Source: Bacillus sp. 123MFChir2
GTDB lineage: Bacteria; Bacillota; Bacilli; Bacillales; Bacillaceae_G
Direction of reading: 5' to 3'
Assembly (NCBI RefSeq): GCF_000383235.1
Contig: NZ_KB910965.1
Span: 1-35,436, forward strand
Length of the DNA stretch: 35,436 bases
Part shown: positions 7,933-16,487 of the stretch, one piece after another
Layout of the letters: every line of letters begins with the position of its first letter
Position numbering within the stretch: position 1 is the first letter of the stretch
Position numbers and translations under genes: made by a program
The notes under the pieces: model-generated
Database searches by the model: none
Seen by the model: only the letters and a program-made list of their open reading frames with translations
What the model was told of the DNA's origin: nothing

Positions 7933-9060
7933 TTACGATTTTAAGAAATATATATATTGCTTTGCTGGACGTAAAAAACTGCTGTGAACATGAGAGGATA
8001 ATGTTGCTATATCCACTAATTCGCTACCTTGTTCTATAAATACCCCTCCTGAGTAGGAACTATAATTTTTCTTTTCTTTCATTACCGCTACAACAGTATG
8101 TCCATCCATTTGTTGGTGTTCTATATCAATCTCAGCCCATGGCAAACTCTCATTAACTGACAAGTAAAGGTGTGCTAATTGTTGTATGAATTCATTATCA
8201 TATGTTTTTAAATATTCTATTTCATTCTGAATGGTTTCATCGTTAAGGCTAAGGTATTCTAGTACTTTAATATCCTGCTCATCGCTACTTATACATTTTG
8301 AGAGATTCGAAGACTGAAGCTGTACATTCTCATTTTTTACTTCTTTAAATATTTCTTTGAGTAAAAGATCCTTCCCCACTACGAAAGGATGCCCAAATCC
8401 TTTTTCATATAATGCCCTTTTTATATCCATTAATTTTTCGACATAAGGAATTCCATCTATACTTATAACTAATTTGTTTTCTGTGTAGCTCATTGTAGCA
8501 ATAAAATTATTCATATTAATGGGATCCATATCAATGTTCGAATAAAACAAATCTCGATTCCAAAAATCCATTTGATCCATACTCAATGAGCCAAATAATA
8601 GTTCTTCTATAATAGGAAAAGCTCCTTCTCCTCGCAAGACTAAAAGTACATCTTGCAATAGGTTAGGAGTTCGATTTAGAATCGTTATTATTTCTTGTGT
8701 ATCTTCTACTATTCTAATCGTCCAGTCACCATGATCTTGCCCTGAAATAGTTTGAAAACAATGTGAAAATGGACCATGACCTATATCATGAAGTAATGCT
8801 GCTATTTTTGCTACTTTTATTTCATATGGAGTGAATTGAACATCCCTTTTACCTAAAAGATGTATGATTAGCCGTTTTATAAGTTCATAAACACCAAGAG
8901 AATGTTCTATTCTTGTATGTAGGGCATTCGGATGTAATAAATATGTATGCCCCTGCTGTTTAATATGAGTTAAGCGTTGAAATGCATTCGTTTGGATCAA
9001 TTCTAAAATATCTTGGTCATCAATTTCTATAATTCCATGAATAGGGTCTTTTAATTGCAT
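7933..9060 (-). CDS. HD-domain phosphohydrolase (dGTPase-like)
   Basis: This cytoplasmic metal-dependent phosphohydrolase of the HD superfamily resembles the YwfO/dGTPase-like group. The 375 residues open with DPIHGIIEIDD, followed by the metal-binding pattern TRIEHSLGVYEL, LLHDIGHGPFSHCF and, further on, MDQMDFWNRDLFY. These supply the H...HD...D ligands. The substrate is probably a nucleotide or related phosphoester but is not shown by the sequence. An ATG at 9072 is also in frame; 9060 is preferred because GGAG sits 6 bases before it. It is downstream of the broken HAD gene on the same strand. Confidence 0.85.
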   Translation of the reverse strand: MQLKDPIHGIIEIDDQDILELIQTNAFQRLTHIKQQGHTYLLHPNALHTRIEHSLGVYELIKRLIIHLLGKRDVQFTPYEIKVAKIAALLHDIGHGPFSHCFQTISGQDHGDWTIRIVEDTQEIITILNRTPNLLQDVLLVLRGEGAFPIIEELLFGSLSMDQMDFWNRDLFYSNIDMDPINMNNFIATMSYTENKLVISIDGIPYVEKLMDIKRALYEKGFGHPFVVGKDLLLKEIFKEVKNENVQLQSSNLSKCISSDEQDIKVLEYLSLNDETIQNEIEYLKTYDNEFIQQLAHLYLSVNESLPWAEIDIEHQQMDGHTVVAVMKEKKNYSSYSGGVFIEQGSELVDIATLSSHVHSSFLRPAKQYIYFLKS

Positions 9061-9123
9061 ACTCTTCTCCATCCGTTCTAATTGTTTTCTTGCAAGCCTA
9101 TGAAAATTACTATAATTATTATT

Positions 9124-9833
9124 TTAGTTATTTCCTAGTAATATATCTCGTATTTCCGTCACATCTGATACGATGGCACTCGGAATATGTGCGGTGGCTT
9201 TGGAAAGGCCATTTGTATTAACCCAAATGGCGTCCATCCCAGCTTCTATTGGTCCAACTACGTCATGGATCCATGAATCACCAATAAAAAGAGTCTCCTC
9301 TGGTTTTTTGCCAAAGCGTTCCAATACCATCGAATAGATTTTTGAATCTGGCTTTCTATAACCTAATTGTTCTGCGTGGAATATTGTGTCGCTACTAAAT
9401 ACTTTTGACAATCCCATTTGGATAATTTTTAATTGAGGGTCATATAATCCATTGCTGACTATTCCAAGGTTATAATGTGTTTTTAACTCATTTAATAAGC
9501 TTGTAATTGAATTATTTATACCAATGCAAGACATACTAGTTTTAAGAAACAGTGCATCAATCTCATCAATAACTTCTACATCAGGTAACTCATTAAAATG
9601 AGCAAAAGCGTGCTTCCACCTAGCTCTTCTAAATTCAACTGGGGTTAGTTCTCGGTTTTTAAAACGCTCCAATAAAGACTCTGGGATATGCAACTTTTTT
9701 CAAGGAATATAGATGCATCAAAGTTTTTGGTAATAGGATGCATTTCAAGAGTTTTAATTAGTCCGGCATTAAACCAAGTGGAATCAAGAAGTGTATCGTC
9801 CAAATCGAATAAGAGTAAACTATACTTATTCGA
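9124..9833 (-). pseudogene. HAD-family phosphatase, broken by a frameshift and apparent loss of the start codon
   Basis: The two halves together make a normal HAD hydrolase of about 235 residues. The N-terminal half (about 9697-9833) has the catalytic motif LLLFDLDDTLLDSTWFN. The C-terminal half (9124-9693) has IVSNG (motif II), the KPDSKIY lysine (motif III) and FIGDSWIHDVVGP (motif IV). They are in different frames and join if one base is restored in the run of six T at 9695-9700. In addition, where a start is expected after the GGGGGGAG site, the codon at 9831-9833 is TCG, one transition away from TTG, and no other start precedes the motif. Two lesions argue for a true pseudogene over a sequencing slip. 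Confidence 0.75.
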
Positions 9834-9943
9834 TCTTCTCCCCCCTTATATTAGGTTATTCCCTACAGTGATAATATTCCAATTCAGGAAAAATCTCTTA
9901 TAACCCCCTTCTATTATACTACACATACTAATCTCAAAAGCAT

Positions 9944-9973
9944 AAAAAAACACCTCCAAATAAAGGAGGTGTT
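9944..9973 (-). terminator. Terminator of the hydrogenase/hyp operon
   Basis: On the minus strand, AACACCTCC and GGAGGTGTT form a 9-bp stem with a 7-base loop (9949-9957 with 9965-9973). It is followed by a run of T (A run on the plus strand from 9944) and lies 4 bases after the hypE stop. Confidence 0.88.
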
Positions 9974-9976
9974 CGC

Positions 9977-10978
9977 TTAACAAATACGCGGGAACATGGT
10001 GCCCGATAATCGAGTCAGCATTCGTTTAGAGCCAATGGGAGTTTCCAAAAGTAACTGTCCTTTTCCTTTACTGGTGATGCTGCCAATGATGGCAGCATCT
10101 TTTCCTTCGGGGCAGGATTTTAAAATATCGATTACTTTTTCTTTCTGGCTGTCTGCAACGATAAAAATCGCTTTCCCTTCATTGGCAAGATAAAGAGGAT
10201 CGAAGCCTAAAATGTCACAGGCACCATGTACCTCTTGTTTAATCGGCAGCAACCGTTCATTAATTGTCATTGTAATTTGAAAATCTTCGGCAATTTCTAC
10301 AAGTGTTGTAGCAAGACCACCTCTCGTTGGATCCCGCATAATGCGAACAGTCCCGCATTGCTGAAGTACGCTGTCAATCATTCCATTTAGTGAAGCACAA
10401 TCACTTAAGGTAGGAGCTGTTATTCCCAAATCTCCTCTTGCTGTTAAGACTGCAATGCCGTGATCACCAATCGTTCCTGAAATGATAATCGCATCTCCTT
10501 CTTCAAAGGCAAGGCTGCAGCCTTTATTGTGTTCATACACGCCAATTCCAGTGGTGTTAATATACACACCGTCGGCACTTCCCTTTTCAACTACCTTCGT
10601 GTCACCCGCAACTATCGTAACACCCGTTTTTTTCGCTTCATTCGCCATATCGATTACGATTTTCTTCAAATCAGAAATTGGAAATCCTTCTTCAATGACA
10701 AAGCCGCACGTAAGATAAAGCGGCTTCGCACCACTCACAGCTAAATCATTGATCGTACCAGCAACGGCTAATTTACCGATCGAACCACCTGGAAAAAAAA
10801 TCGGTTTAATGACGAAGGAATCAGTTGTGACAGCAATGTTTCCGGTTGGAATATGCAAAGATGCCGCATCAAATAACGCTACGTCTTTCCCACCAAATGC
10901 AGCTACAAATACATCACGAATGAGACGATGCGTTAATTCTCCTCCATCTCCATGCGCCAAATTGATGAACGTTTCCAT
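9977..10978 (-). CDS. hypE: Hydrogenase maturation protein HypE
   Basis: HypE dehydrates the carbamoylated C-terminal cysteine made by HypF to a thiocyanate, the source of the CN ligands of the NiFe site. The 333 residues show the AIR-synthase/PurM fold, with HGDGGELTHRLI at the N-terminus, TTDSFV, the ATP-binding AGDTKVV loop and the MRDPTRGGLAT motif. The chain ends in PRIC, the tail that carries the modified cysteine. The ATG overlaps the hypD stop by one base (TAATG). It is the last gene of the operon, with a terminator immediately after. Confidence 0.96.
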   Translation of the reverse strand: METFINLAHGDGGELTHRLIRDVFVAAFGGKDVALFDAASLHIPTGNIAVTTDSFVIKPIFFPGGSIGKLAVAGTINDLAVSGAKPLYLTCGFVIEEGFPISDLKKIVIDMANEAKKTGVTIVAGDTKVVEKGSADGVYINTTGIGVYEHNKGCSLAFEEGDAIIISGTIGDHGIAVLTARGDLGITAPTLSDCASLNGMIDSVLQQCGTVRIMRDPTRGGLATTLVEIAEDFQITMTINERLLPIKQEVHGACDILGFDPLYLANEGKAIFIVADSQKEKVIDILKSCPEGKDAAIIGSITSKGKGQLLLETPIGSKRMLTRLSGTMFPRIC

Positions 10979-12090
10979 TACAAACTCTCCCTCATATATT
11001 GATAATAGGCAGCGCAGCTACCTTCTGCCGATACCATGCATGGACCGATTGGATTTAATGGCTGACATGCTTTTCCAAACAAATGGCATTCACTCGGTGA
11101 AATCACACCTCTTATGACTTCCCCGCAACGACATTTTGTTTTCCGCGGTTCTCCTACTTCCACTTTAAACCGCTTTTTTGCATTATACAAATCATATTCT
11201 TTCTTTAAATCTAACCCGCTTTTTGGAATAATACCGATGCCACGCCATGCTTCATCACAAGTCGTTAAATAGGTTTCCATCCATTGCTTAGCAACTTTAT
11301 TTCCACTTTGGCTTACAACCGATGAATAATTATTTTCAATCGCAGTCTTTTCTTGTAGTGCTAAATCAATGAGTTTATAAATGGTAGAAAGCAATTCAGC
11401 TGTTTCAAATCCTGCGATGCTACCTGACATATTATACTCTTCAACTAAATAGTTATAAGATGATTCCCCTAACACAATAGAAACATGCCCTGGGAGGATA
11501 AAACCATCGAGTTGTACATCTCCTGCTTCTAGTAAATAGCGCAGAACGGGCTCCACCAATTTCGTTGTCATCCAAATAGAAAAGTTTATAATCCCCTTCT
11601 TCTTTGCTTCCCCAACCATTAGTGTAAGAATCGGAATGGTTGTTTCAAACCCAACACCTAAAAAAATGACTTCTTTATCTGGATTTTCTTCTGCGATTGT
11701 AAGCGTATCAATTGGAGAATAGACTACCCGAATATCACTGCCAGCAATTTTTTTATCTAGCAGAGTTTTGTTCGACCCAGGAACGCGCATCATATCACCA
11801 AATGTACAAATGATACGATTATCTCCATCACTAAGCGCAATCATTGCATCAATAGACTTTTGATCCGTTACGCAGACCGGACACCCTGGGCCAGATATTA
11901 AATTCACATCAGCCTTTAGGCATTGCTTTACTCCCGTTCTAGCAAGGGCCATCGTATGAGAACCACATACTTCCATGAAAGCTGGTTTTCGTCCAAACTT
12001 CTTTTGAAATTCTTTTGCTTTTTCAAGAACTGCTTCCACAAGCGGCATACATATATCTGGGTCATTTGACTGGTTCAGAATTTCGAGCAT
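10978..12090 (-). CDS. hypD: Hydrogenase maturation protein HypD
   Basis: HypD is the iron-sulfur scaffold that, with HypC, assembles Fe(CN)2CO. In the 370 residues the conserved cysteine sites are visible: CGSHT (Cys42), GPGCPVCVT (Cys70 and Cys73), FGDMMRVPG, and the C-terminal cluster-binding region with KCRCGEVIRG, a further Cys in FGKAC, and PIGPCMVS. The start at ATG 12090 has a GAGGAAG site and lies inside the end of hypC (29-base overlap), so translation is coupled. The length is typical. Confidence 0.96.
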   Translation of the reverse strand: MLEILNQSNDPDICMPLVEAVLEKAKEFQKKFGRKPAFMEVCGSHTMALARTGVKQCLKADVNLISGPGCPVCVTDQKSIDAMIALSDGDNRIICTFGDMMRVPGSNKTLLDKKIAGSDIRVVYSPIDTLTIAEENPDKEVIFLGVGFETTIPILTLMVGEAKKKGIINFSIWMTTKLVEPVLRYLLEAGDVQLDGFILPGHVSIVLGESSYNYLVEEYNMSGSIAGFETAELLSTIYKLIDLALQEKTAIENNYSSVVSQSGNKVAKQWMETYLTTCDEAWRGIGIIPKSGLDLKKEYDLYNAKKRFKVEVGEPRKTKCRCGEVIRGVISPSECHLFGKACQPLNPIGPCMVSAEGSCAAYYQYMRESL

Positions 12091-12298
12091 CGATCAACTT
12101 CCTCCATTCCAACACACTATCTTTTGCATATTGTTCGTCAACGATACTCATCGCTTGGCCTGCATGAACAATAACAAAATCTCCTTCTTCTACTTCTGGA
12201 ATAAAAATAATCCCAACGGTCGTTTGTGATCCCATCACATCAACTACCGCGGTATATTCCATTTTTTCCACAACCTTCGCCGGTACTCCTACACACAT
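12062..12298 (-). CDS. hypC: Hydrogenase maturation chaperone HypC
   Basis: This 78-residue chaperone carries the Fe(CN)2CO unit with HypD and delivers it to the large-subunit precursor. It starts MCVGVPAKVV, so the essential Cys2 is present, and the OB-fold-like core with GDFVIVHAGQAMSIVDEQYA follows. A GGAGGGG site precedes the ATG at 12298, which overlaps the hypF stop by 10 bases. The 3' end overlaps hypD. There is only one HypC/HybG-type gene, as expected for one hydrogenase. Confidence 0.95.
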   Translation of the reverse strand: MCVGVPAKVVEKMEYTAVVDVMGSQTTVGIIFIPEVEEGDFVIVHAGQAMSIVDEQYAKDSVLEWRKLIDARNSEPVK

Positions 12299-14568
12299 GA
12301 CTGACCCCTCCTTTTCGCCGCCGCAACGGCTAATTGACCATATGATAAGCCTCCATCATTGCACGGCACTTGTTCTGGAACATAGACGGTAAACTCTCGT
12401 TTCGTTAATTCTTCTCGTAATCGTTTACGTAAATAACGGTTATGTAAACTACCACCGCCTAAAACGACGGTTTTGCTTTGTTCAGATTGTACAGTGGCTA
12501 TCCTTTCTATTACGGTGAGAATAGACTGGACAACCGTTTCATGAAAGCGGCCGCTAATGTTGGCTACCTCTTCACCTGCTAAAACGTCACGCACAATTCC
12601 CTTAATCATTTCCTTCATTTGAATTGTAACAAGCTCGTCTTCTATGTATTCATACGAATATGGCTCGTACACGCATGTTTCATCCACTAATTCTGAGAGC
12701 AATATCGCTGCCTCTCCGTCATAGCTCGCAATTTCTGTCGTCCCGCATAGCGCGCTAACTGCATCAAACAAGCGACCGCATGTACCAGCTTGAATAATAT
12801 TTATATGGTTTTCTATCATTTTCTTTAAAATATGAATTTCTTTCTCTTTATCTGGAAATAGAGCGTTTGCTAGGATTCCCCCTTCTTCTCCAAGCAAAGA
12901 TAGCAGCATAGCGACTGCATTTCGCCATGGCTCACGAATACACACTTCCCCGCCAGGAAGAGGTGTATATTGCAAATGAGCAAGTCTTTTTGCACTGCTG
13001 GCATCTCCATAAAAAATTTCAAATCCCCAAATGTTTCCGTCAAGTCCGTATCCGGTTCCATCAAGGATAACTCCATAAGCTTTTCCTGTAAGATGGTGTT
13101 CCTCCATACATGCGGCCATATGGGCATGATGATGTTGCACTTCTAGCACTGTATGAAATCCTTCAATAAGCTGTCTCGTTATGTAGTTTGGATGCGCATC
13201 TATAACTGCGATGTCCTTCTCTGTATCCAACCATTTCATTAAATGGTTATACTCCTGCCAGTAATGACTCATTGTTTCCACATTTTCCAAATCACCAATG
13301 TGCGGTCCGAGAAAAACTTGCTCATTTCTTCCAATTGTAAAAGTTGTTTTCTGCTGCCCACCAAAGGCAACTATTCCAGATACATCATGGCTTGCCACAA
13401 AAGGATCAGGAACATAGCCCCTAGCTCTTCGAAAAAAATCTAAGCGATCGTCGTTTACTTGAACAACCGAATCATCAACAGGATGAAGGATATCTCGATC
13501 ATGAACAAGAAAATAATCAGCGATTCCGTCTAAGTAAGTCAGCGCTTCATTATCTTTATAGAGAATCGGCATTCCAGAAGGATTAGCACTCGTCATGACA
13601 AAGCAACCATTTTCATTATATTTAAAGAGCAAATGATGAAGCGGTGTATAGGGAAGCATCACGCCAACTGTCTTCATGTTTGGCGCTATATTTTCTGCAA
13701 GTTCACCTTCTTTTTTCTTTACAATTACAATAGGCGCTTCTGGACTTTTCAACAATTTCTTCTCCGCCTCATTCACATAAGCAAAAGTATCAATTACAGA
13801 AAGAGAAGCCGCCATTACCGCAAGAGGACGTGCCGGACGATTTTTTCGTTTTCGCAGCAGCTCCACAGCCTGTTCATTTGTTGCATCGCAGCAAAGATGA
13901 TAGCCGCCGAGTCCCTTTATCGCCAATATATGTCCAGCTTGCATCAACTGCACAGCTTGTTGAATCGGTTGTTTCATTTCAAGTTTATGCCCACACTGAT
14001 CCAAAAGTGTAACTTTCGGACCACATGCTGGACAAGCAATGGGCTGGGCATGATGGCGCCGATTTGTTGGATCTTCATATTCTCTTTGGCAATCAGAGCA
14101 CATCGTAAAATCCTTCATTGTTGTGTATGGACGATCATAGGGCAATTCTGCAATAATAGTATATCGCGGTCCACACTGCGTACAATTGATAAACGGATAT
14201 TCATAACGGAAATTAGTCTTATCATTCATCTCTTGTAAACAATCATCACATACTGCAGAATCGATTGGAATGACAAGAGACGATGTTCCAGAACGCTTAC
14301 TATCAATAATGATAAAGTCAGTTGCACCAATTGGTTCTATATCTACTACAGTGATATTACTAATATGTGAAAGACGAGGTGCTTTACTTTGCAGATTTAA
14401 CAAAAACTGCTGCACATTCGGTTTCGTTCCTTCAGCTATAATTTTTACGCCGTCCATATTGTTTTGTACCGTGCCCGCTAGATGATATGTATGGGCAAGC
14501 TGGTATACAAACGGTCGAAATCCAACCCCTTGCACCCGCCCGCTTATACTAACGTTTACTGCGTGCAT
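12289..14568 (-). CDS. hypF: Carbamoyltransferase HypF
   Basis: HypF uses carbamoyl phosphate and ATP to carbamoylate the HypE tail. The 759 residues show the full domain order. An acylphosphatase domain comes first, with GRVQGVGFRPF at 10-20. Two zinc fingers follow (Cys107, 110, 129, 132 and Cys157, 160, 179, 182). A YrdC-like domain comes next (around 200-380, with GLGGYHLCCDA and SANPSG). A Kae1-like domain is last (HHHAHMAACMEEH, LDGTGYGLDG, GGGSLHNR, PCNDGGLSYGQ). The start at 14568 overlaps the end of hypB by 13 bases. Nothing is missing. Confidence 0.97.
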   Translation of the reverse strand: MHAVNVSISGRVQGVGFRPFVYQLAHTYHLAGTVQNNMDGVKIIAEGTKPNVQQFLLNLQSKAPRLSHISNITVVDIEPIGATDFIIIDSKRSGTSSLVIPIDSAVCDDCLQEMNDKTNFRYEYPFINCTQCGPRYTIIAELPYDRPYTTMKDFTMCSDCQREYEDPTNRRHHAQPIACPACGPKVTLLDQCGHKLEMKQPIQQAVQLMQAGHILAIKGLGGYHLCCDATNEQAVELLRKRKNRPARPLAVMAASLSVIDTFAYVNEAEKKLLKSPEAPIVIVKKKEGELAENIAPNMKTVGVMLPYTPLHHLLFKYNENGCFVMTSANPSGMPILYKDNEALTYLDGIADYFLVHDRDILHPVDDSVVQVNDDRLDFFRRARGYVPDPFVASHDVSGIVAFGGQQKTTFTIGRNEQVFLGPHIGDLENVETMSHYWQEYNHLMKWLDTEKDIAVIDAHPNYITRQLIEGFHTVLEVQHHHAHMAACMEEHHLTGKAYGVILDGTGYGLDGNIWGFEIFYGDASSAKRLAHLQYTPLPGGEVCIREPWRNAVAMLLSLLGEEGGILANALFPDKEKEIHILKKMIENHINIIQAGTCGRLFDAVSALCGTTEIASYDGEAAILLSELVDETCVYEPYSYEYIEDELVTIQMKEMIKGIVRDVLAGEEVANISGRFHETVVQSILTVIERIATVQSEQSKTVVLGGGSLHNRYLRKRLREELTKREFTVYVPEQVPCNDGGLSYGQLAVAAAKRRGQSCV

Positions 14569-15212
14569 TTTTTATAAGCCTCTTGAATCCATTCATACCA
14601 TTCTTCTAGTCCGGTTCCTGATCTTGCAGAAAGAGGAATAAGCTTTGAATTTGGGTTAATCTCCATTAAGTCCTTCTTCGCTTCCTCCACGTTAAAATCA
14701 AGATAAGGAAGTAAATCGATTTTGTTCAGAAGAACTAGCTCCGTACGTATAAACATTTGCGGATATTTTGGAATCTTATCATTTCCTTCAGGTACACTAA
14801 GAACCGCAACTTTATGATTCTGCCCCAAATCATATCCAGATGGACAGACAAGATTCCCTACATTCTCAATAAATAATACATCAATCTCATCTAAATCCAG
14901 TTCGCCAAGGCTTGCTGCAACCATTCGGGCATCTAAATGGCAGCCGCCATACGTGTTAATTTGGACAGCCTTTGCTCCCAGTGCACGGATACGATTAGCA
15001 TCTCGCTCCGTTGCCAAGTCTCCTTCAATAACAGCAATACGATAAGATCCAGATAATGCCTTTACCGTTTCCTCTAACAATGTCGTTTTACCAGCGCCAG
15101 GAGAACTCATTAAATTAATCACAAGTGTATTTGTTTTTTCAAAAAGATCGCGGTTAAATTCCGCCGCTTTATTATTGTTCGTTAATACATCTGTTCGTAA
15201 CGTTATATTCAT
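14556..15212 (-). CDS. hypB: Hydrogenase nickel-incorporation GTPase HypB
   Basis: HypB is a SIMIBI-class GTPase that works with HypA to insert nickel. The P-loop SSPGAGKTT lies at about 36-44. The metal and dimer site is GGCHLDARM (Cys-His at about 91-92), with a further Cys in NLVCPSG (about 123), and NKIDLLPY is the guanine-specificity motif. The N-terminus lacks both the CxxCGC motif and the histidine-rich stretch that some HypB proteins use to store nickel. The start is taken at ATG 15212, which overlaps the hypA stop (TGATG); a TTG one codon earlier is possible. Confidence 0.95.
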   Translation of the reverse strand: MNITLRTDVLTNNNKAAEFNRDLFEKTNTLVINLMSSPGAGKTTLLEETVKALSGSYRIAVIEGDLATERDANRIRALGAKAVQINTYGGCHLDARMVAASLGELDLDEIDVLFIENVGNLVCPSGYDLGQNHKVAVLSVPEGNDKIPKYPQMFIRTELVLLNKIDLLPYLDFNVEEAKKDLMEINPNSKLIPLSARSGTGLEEWYEWIQEAYKKCTQ

Positions 15213-15568
15213 CAATCATCATTCCCCTCATAAGATAAAATTTGAAATATTTCTCCCGCTAATATCTTGCCAGACGGAATGTTACAGCTTGGGCACAATG
15301 CGATTTTCTGAGTAGGATGATATGTCAAGCCGCATATAACACATTCCGCCTTCGCTTCCTCTGTATGAATAATTAATTGTGCAGCGTGGCTAAATAGATG
15401 TAGGTTTTGGTCACGAAAAATTTCGAAGGCCATCTGCAATGCATCTGGCATCGCATTGCTAATTTCCCCTACAACTAATTCAATTTTCTTTATTTGTACG
15501 ATATTTCTTTTTGCTGCATCCTCTTGAACAAGCTGCAAAATATCTCCCATCAATGACATTTCATGCAT
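15212..15568 (-). CDS. hypA: Hydrogenase nickel metallochaperone HypA
   Basis: HypA binds Ni2+ and passes it to the hydrogenase large subunit with HypB. The 118 residues begin MHEMSLMGDI, so His2, the nickel ligand, is in place. The zinc site is formed by CVIC (76, 79) and CPSC (92, 95). ATG 15568 is chosen over the in-frame GTG at 15577 because it puts His at position 2 and has AAAAGGTG 6-8 bases upstream. The gene begins 5 bases after the stop of the four-cysteine protein and overlaps hypB. Confidence 0.95.
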   Translation of the reverse strand: MHEMSLMGDILQLVQEDAAKRNIVQIKKIELVVGEISNAMPDALQMAFEIFRDQNLHLFSHAAQLIIHTEEAKAECVICGLTYHPTQKIALCPSCNIPSGKILAGEIFQILSYEGNDD

Positions 15569-15573
15569 CGCGA

Positions 15574-16002
15574 TCACCTTTTACTGTTGTCTGTAAAACC
15601 AACAACATACATTTGATCCTTCCTTTTTATCTGTAACTTTTGGACAGATAATTCTCCGCCCAGCGTTTTAAAATCGTAGTCCTTGTCACAAATAGGACAT
15701 GTCGCCCGATAATCATACATACGAACTTGAATGAGATTTGAGCAAATCGGACAAATACCGCTAATAGCATGAAGCTTTTCTTCATGCGAGAAAACGATAA
15801 TCGATTTGCCAGAAGCAAAGCGAACTTCCGGCCCAATAACCATTTCATCAACTTGCATCACAGGTACCCATGTAATTCCAAGCGCTCGATCTGCTGCCTC
15901 TTCCACTTTTTCTAAATCATCCTTTAAAAAAGGCTCATACACATATTTCATAGTTTGAAATATGCTTCCTGTCACCTCTTTTAAAAAATCGAGACGATTC
16001 AT
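15574..16002 (-). CDS. Hydrogenase-operon protein with a Rieske-like four-cysteine site
   Basis: The 142 residues are a helical N-terminal half (1-45) and a C-terminal half that reads like the cluster region of small Rieske proteins. It has the layout ICPIC (Cys84, 87), then 14 residues, then CPIC (Cys102, 105), then DKDYDFKTLGG. A Rieske protein would have C-x-H and C-x-x-H, each with a histidine ligand. Here both are CPIC, so a zinc or rubredoxin-type iron site is more likely than a 2Fe-2S cluster. It starts at ATG 16002 (GGAG 9 bases upstream, ATGA overlap with the protease gene). Its place between the protease and hypA suggests a role in assembly or electron transfer, as played by HupI/HyaF-type proteins elsewhere. 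The exact family is not recognised. Confidence 0.7.
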   Translation of the reverse strand: MNRLDFLKEVTGSIFQTMKYVYEPFLKDDLEKVEEAADRALGITWVPVMQVDEMVIGPEVRFASGKSIIVFSHEEKLHAISGICPICSNLIQVRMYDYRATCPICDKDYDFKTLGGELSVQKLQIKRKDQMYVVGFTDNSKR

Positions 16003-16487
16003 GATACATATCTCCAACGATTTACTTGATTCATAACTGCTTCCGCTAGATCTTTTAATTTTGCCTGGTTTGTTTCCGTTAGTTCTACACCAAGCTCTAA
16101 TGAAGTGGGCTGCATTCCAAACATTATAATCTTTTTCGGATAGCGCTCTCTGAATTTCGCTACAAATAGAACTTCCTGAAAACCCATTTGATGAACAGAC
16201 ATCTTTATACCAAAATAAGCAGGAATTTCGTCCCCTTCTAATGAAAGAACGGTCCCGCCTTCTACACCTGCATTAATCGCATCAATAATAATAAGATTTT
16301 CCGCCTCCTCAACCGGACCTAGCAGCTTCATCCCATCCGTTAATCCCTCTATAATCTCAACTTGCATATCATCCTTATACGCTTCTTCAAGAAGCGGCAA
16401 CAAATGAATACCAACACCCTCATCTGTGAAGAGGGTGTTGCCAATTCCAAGTATCGTGATTTTTGCTTCCTTATTTTGATTCATCAT
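15999..16487 (-). CDS. hyaD: Hydrogenase maturation endopeptidase (HyaD/HupD type)
   Basis: This protease removes the C-terminal tail of the hydrogenase large subunit after nickel insertion. In about 162 residues the family motifs are visible: GIGNTLFTDEGVGIH (with the metal-binding Glu), IIDAINAG (with the metal-binding Asp) and SVHQMGFQEVL (with the metal-binding His), then GMQPTSLELGVELT. The start is taken at ATG 16487, overlapping the end of the cytochrome b gene; GTG 16499 and ATG 16484 are alternatives. Its substrate is the large subunit encoded two genes upstream. Confidence 0.93.
   Translation of the reverse strand: MMNQNKEAKITILGIGNTLFTDEGVGIHLLPLLEEAYKDDMQVEIIEGLTDGMKLLGPVEEAENLIIIDAINAGVEGGTVLSLEGDEIPAYFGIKMSVHQMGFQEVLFVAKFRERYPKKIIMFGMQPTSLELGVELTETNQAKLKDLAEAVMNQVNRWRYVS

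Noticed and set aside
9691-9700. Programmed frameshift in the HAD gene
   Set aside because: The T6 run lacks an obvious downstream stimulatory structure, and the start codon also appears lost, so decay is the simpler explanation.
13633-14238. A 200-codon plus-strand frame opposite hypF
   Set aside because: Shadow of the hypF coding sequence: unusual composition rich in Ile, Cys, His and Phe, no ribosome site, no family resemblance. Similar antisense frames over hyaA, hyaB, tatC and moxR were left out for the same reason.
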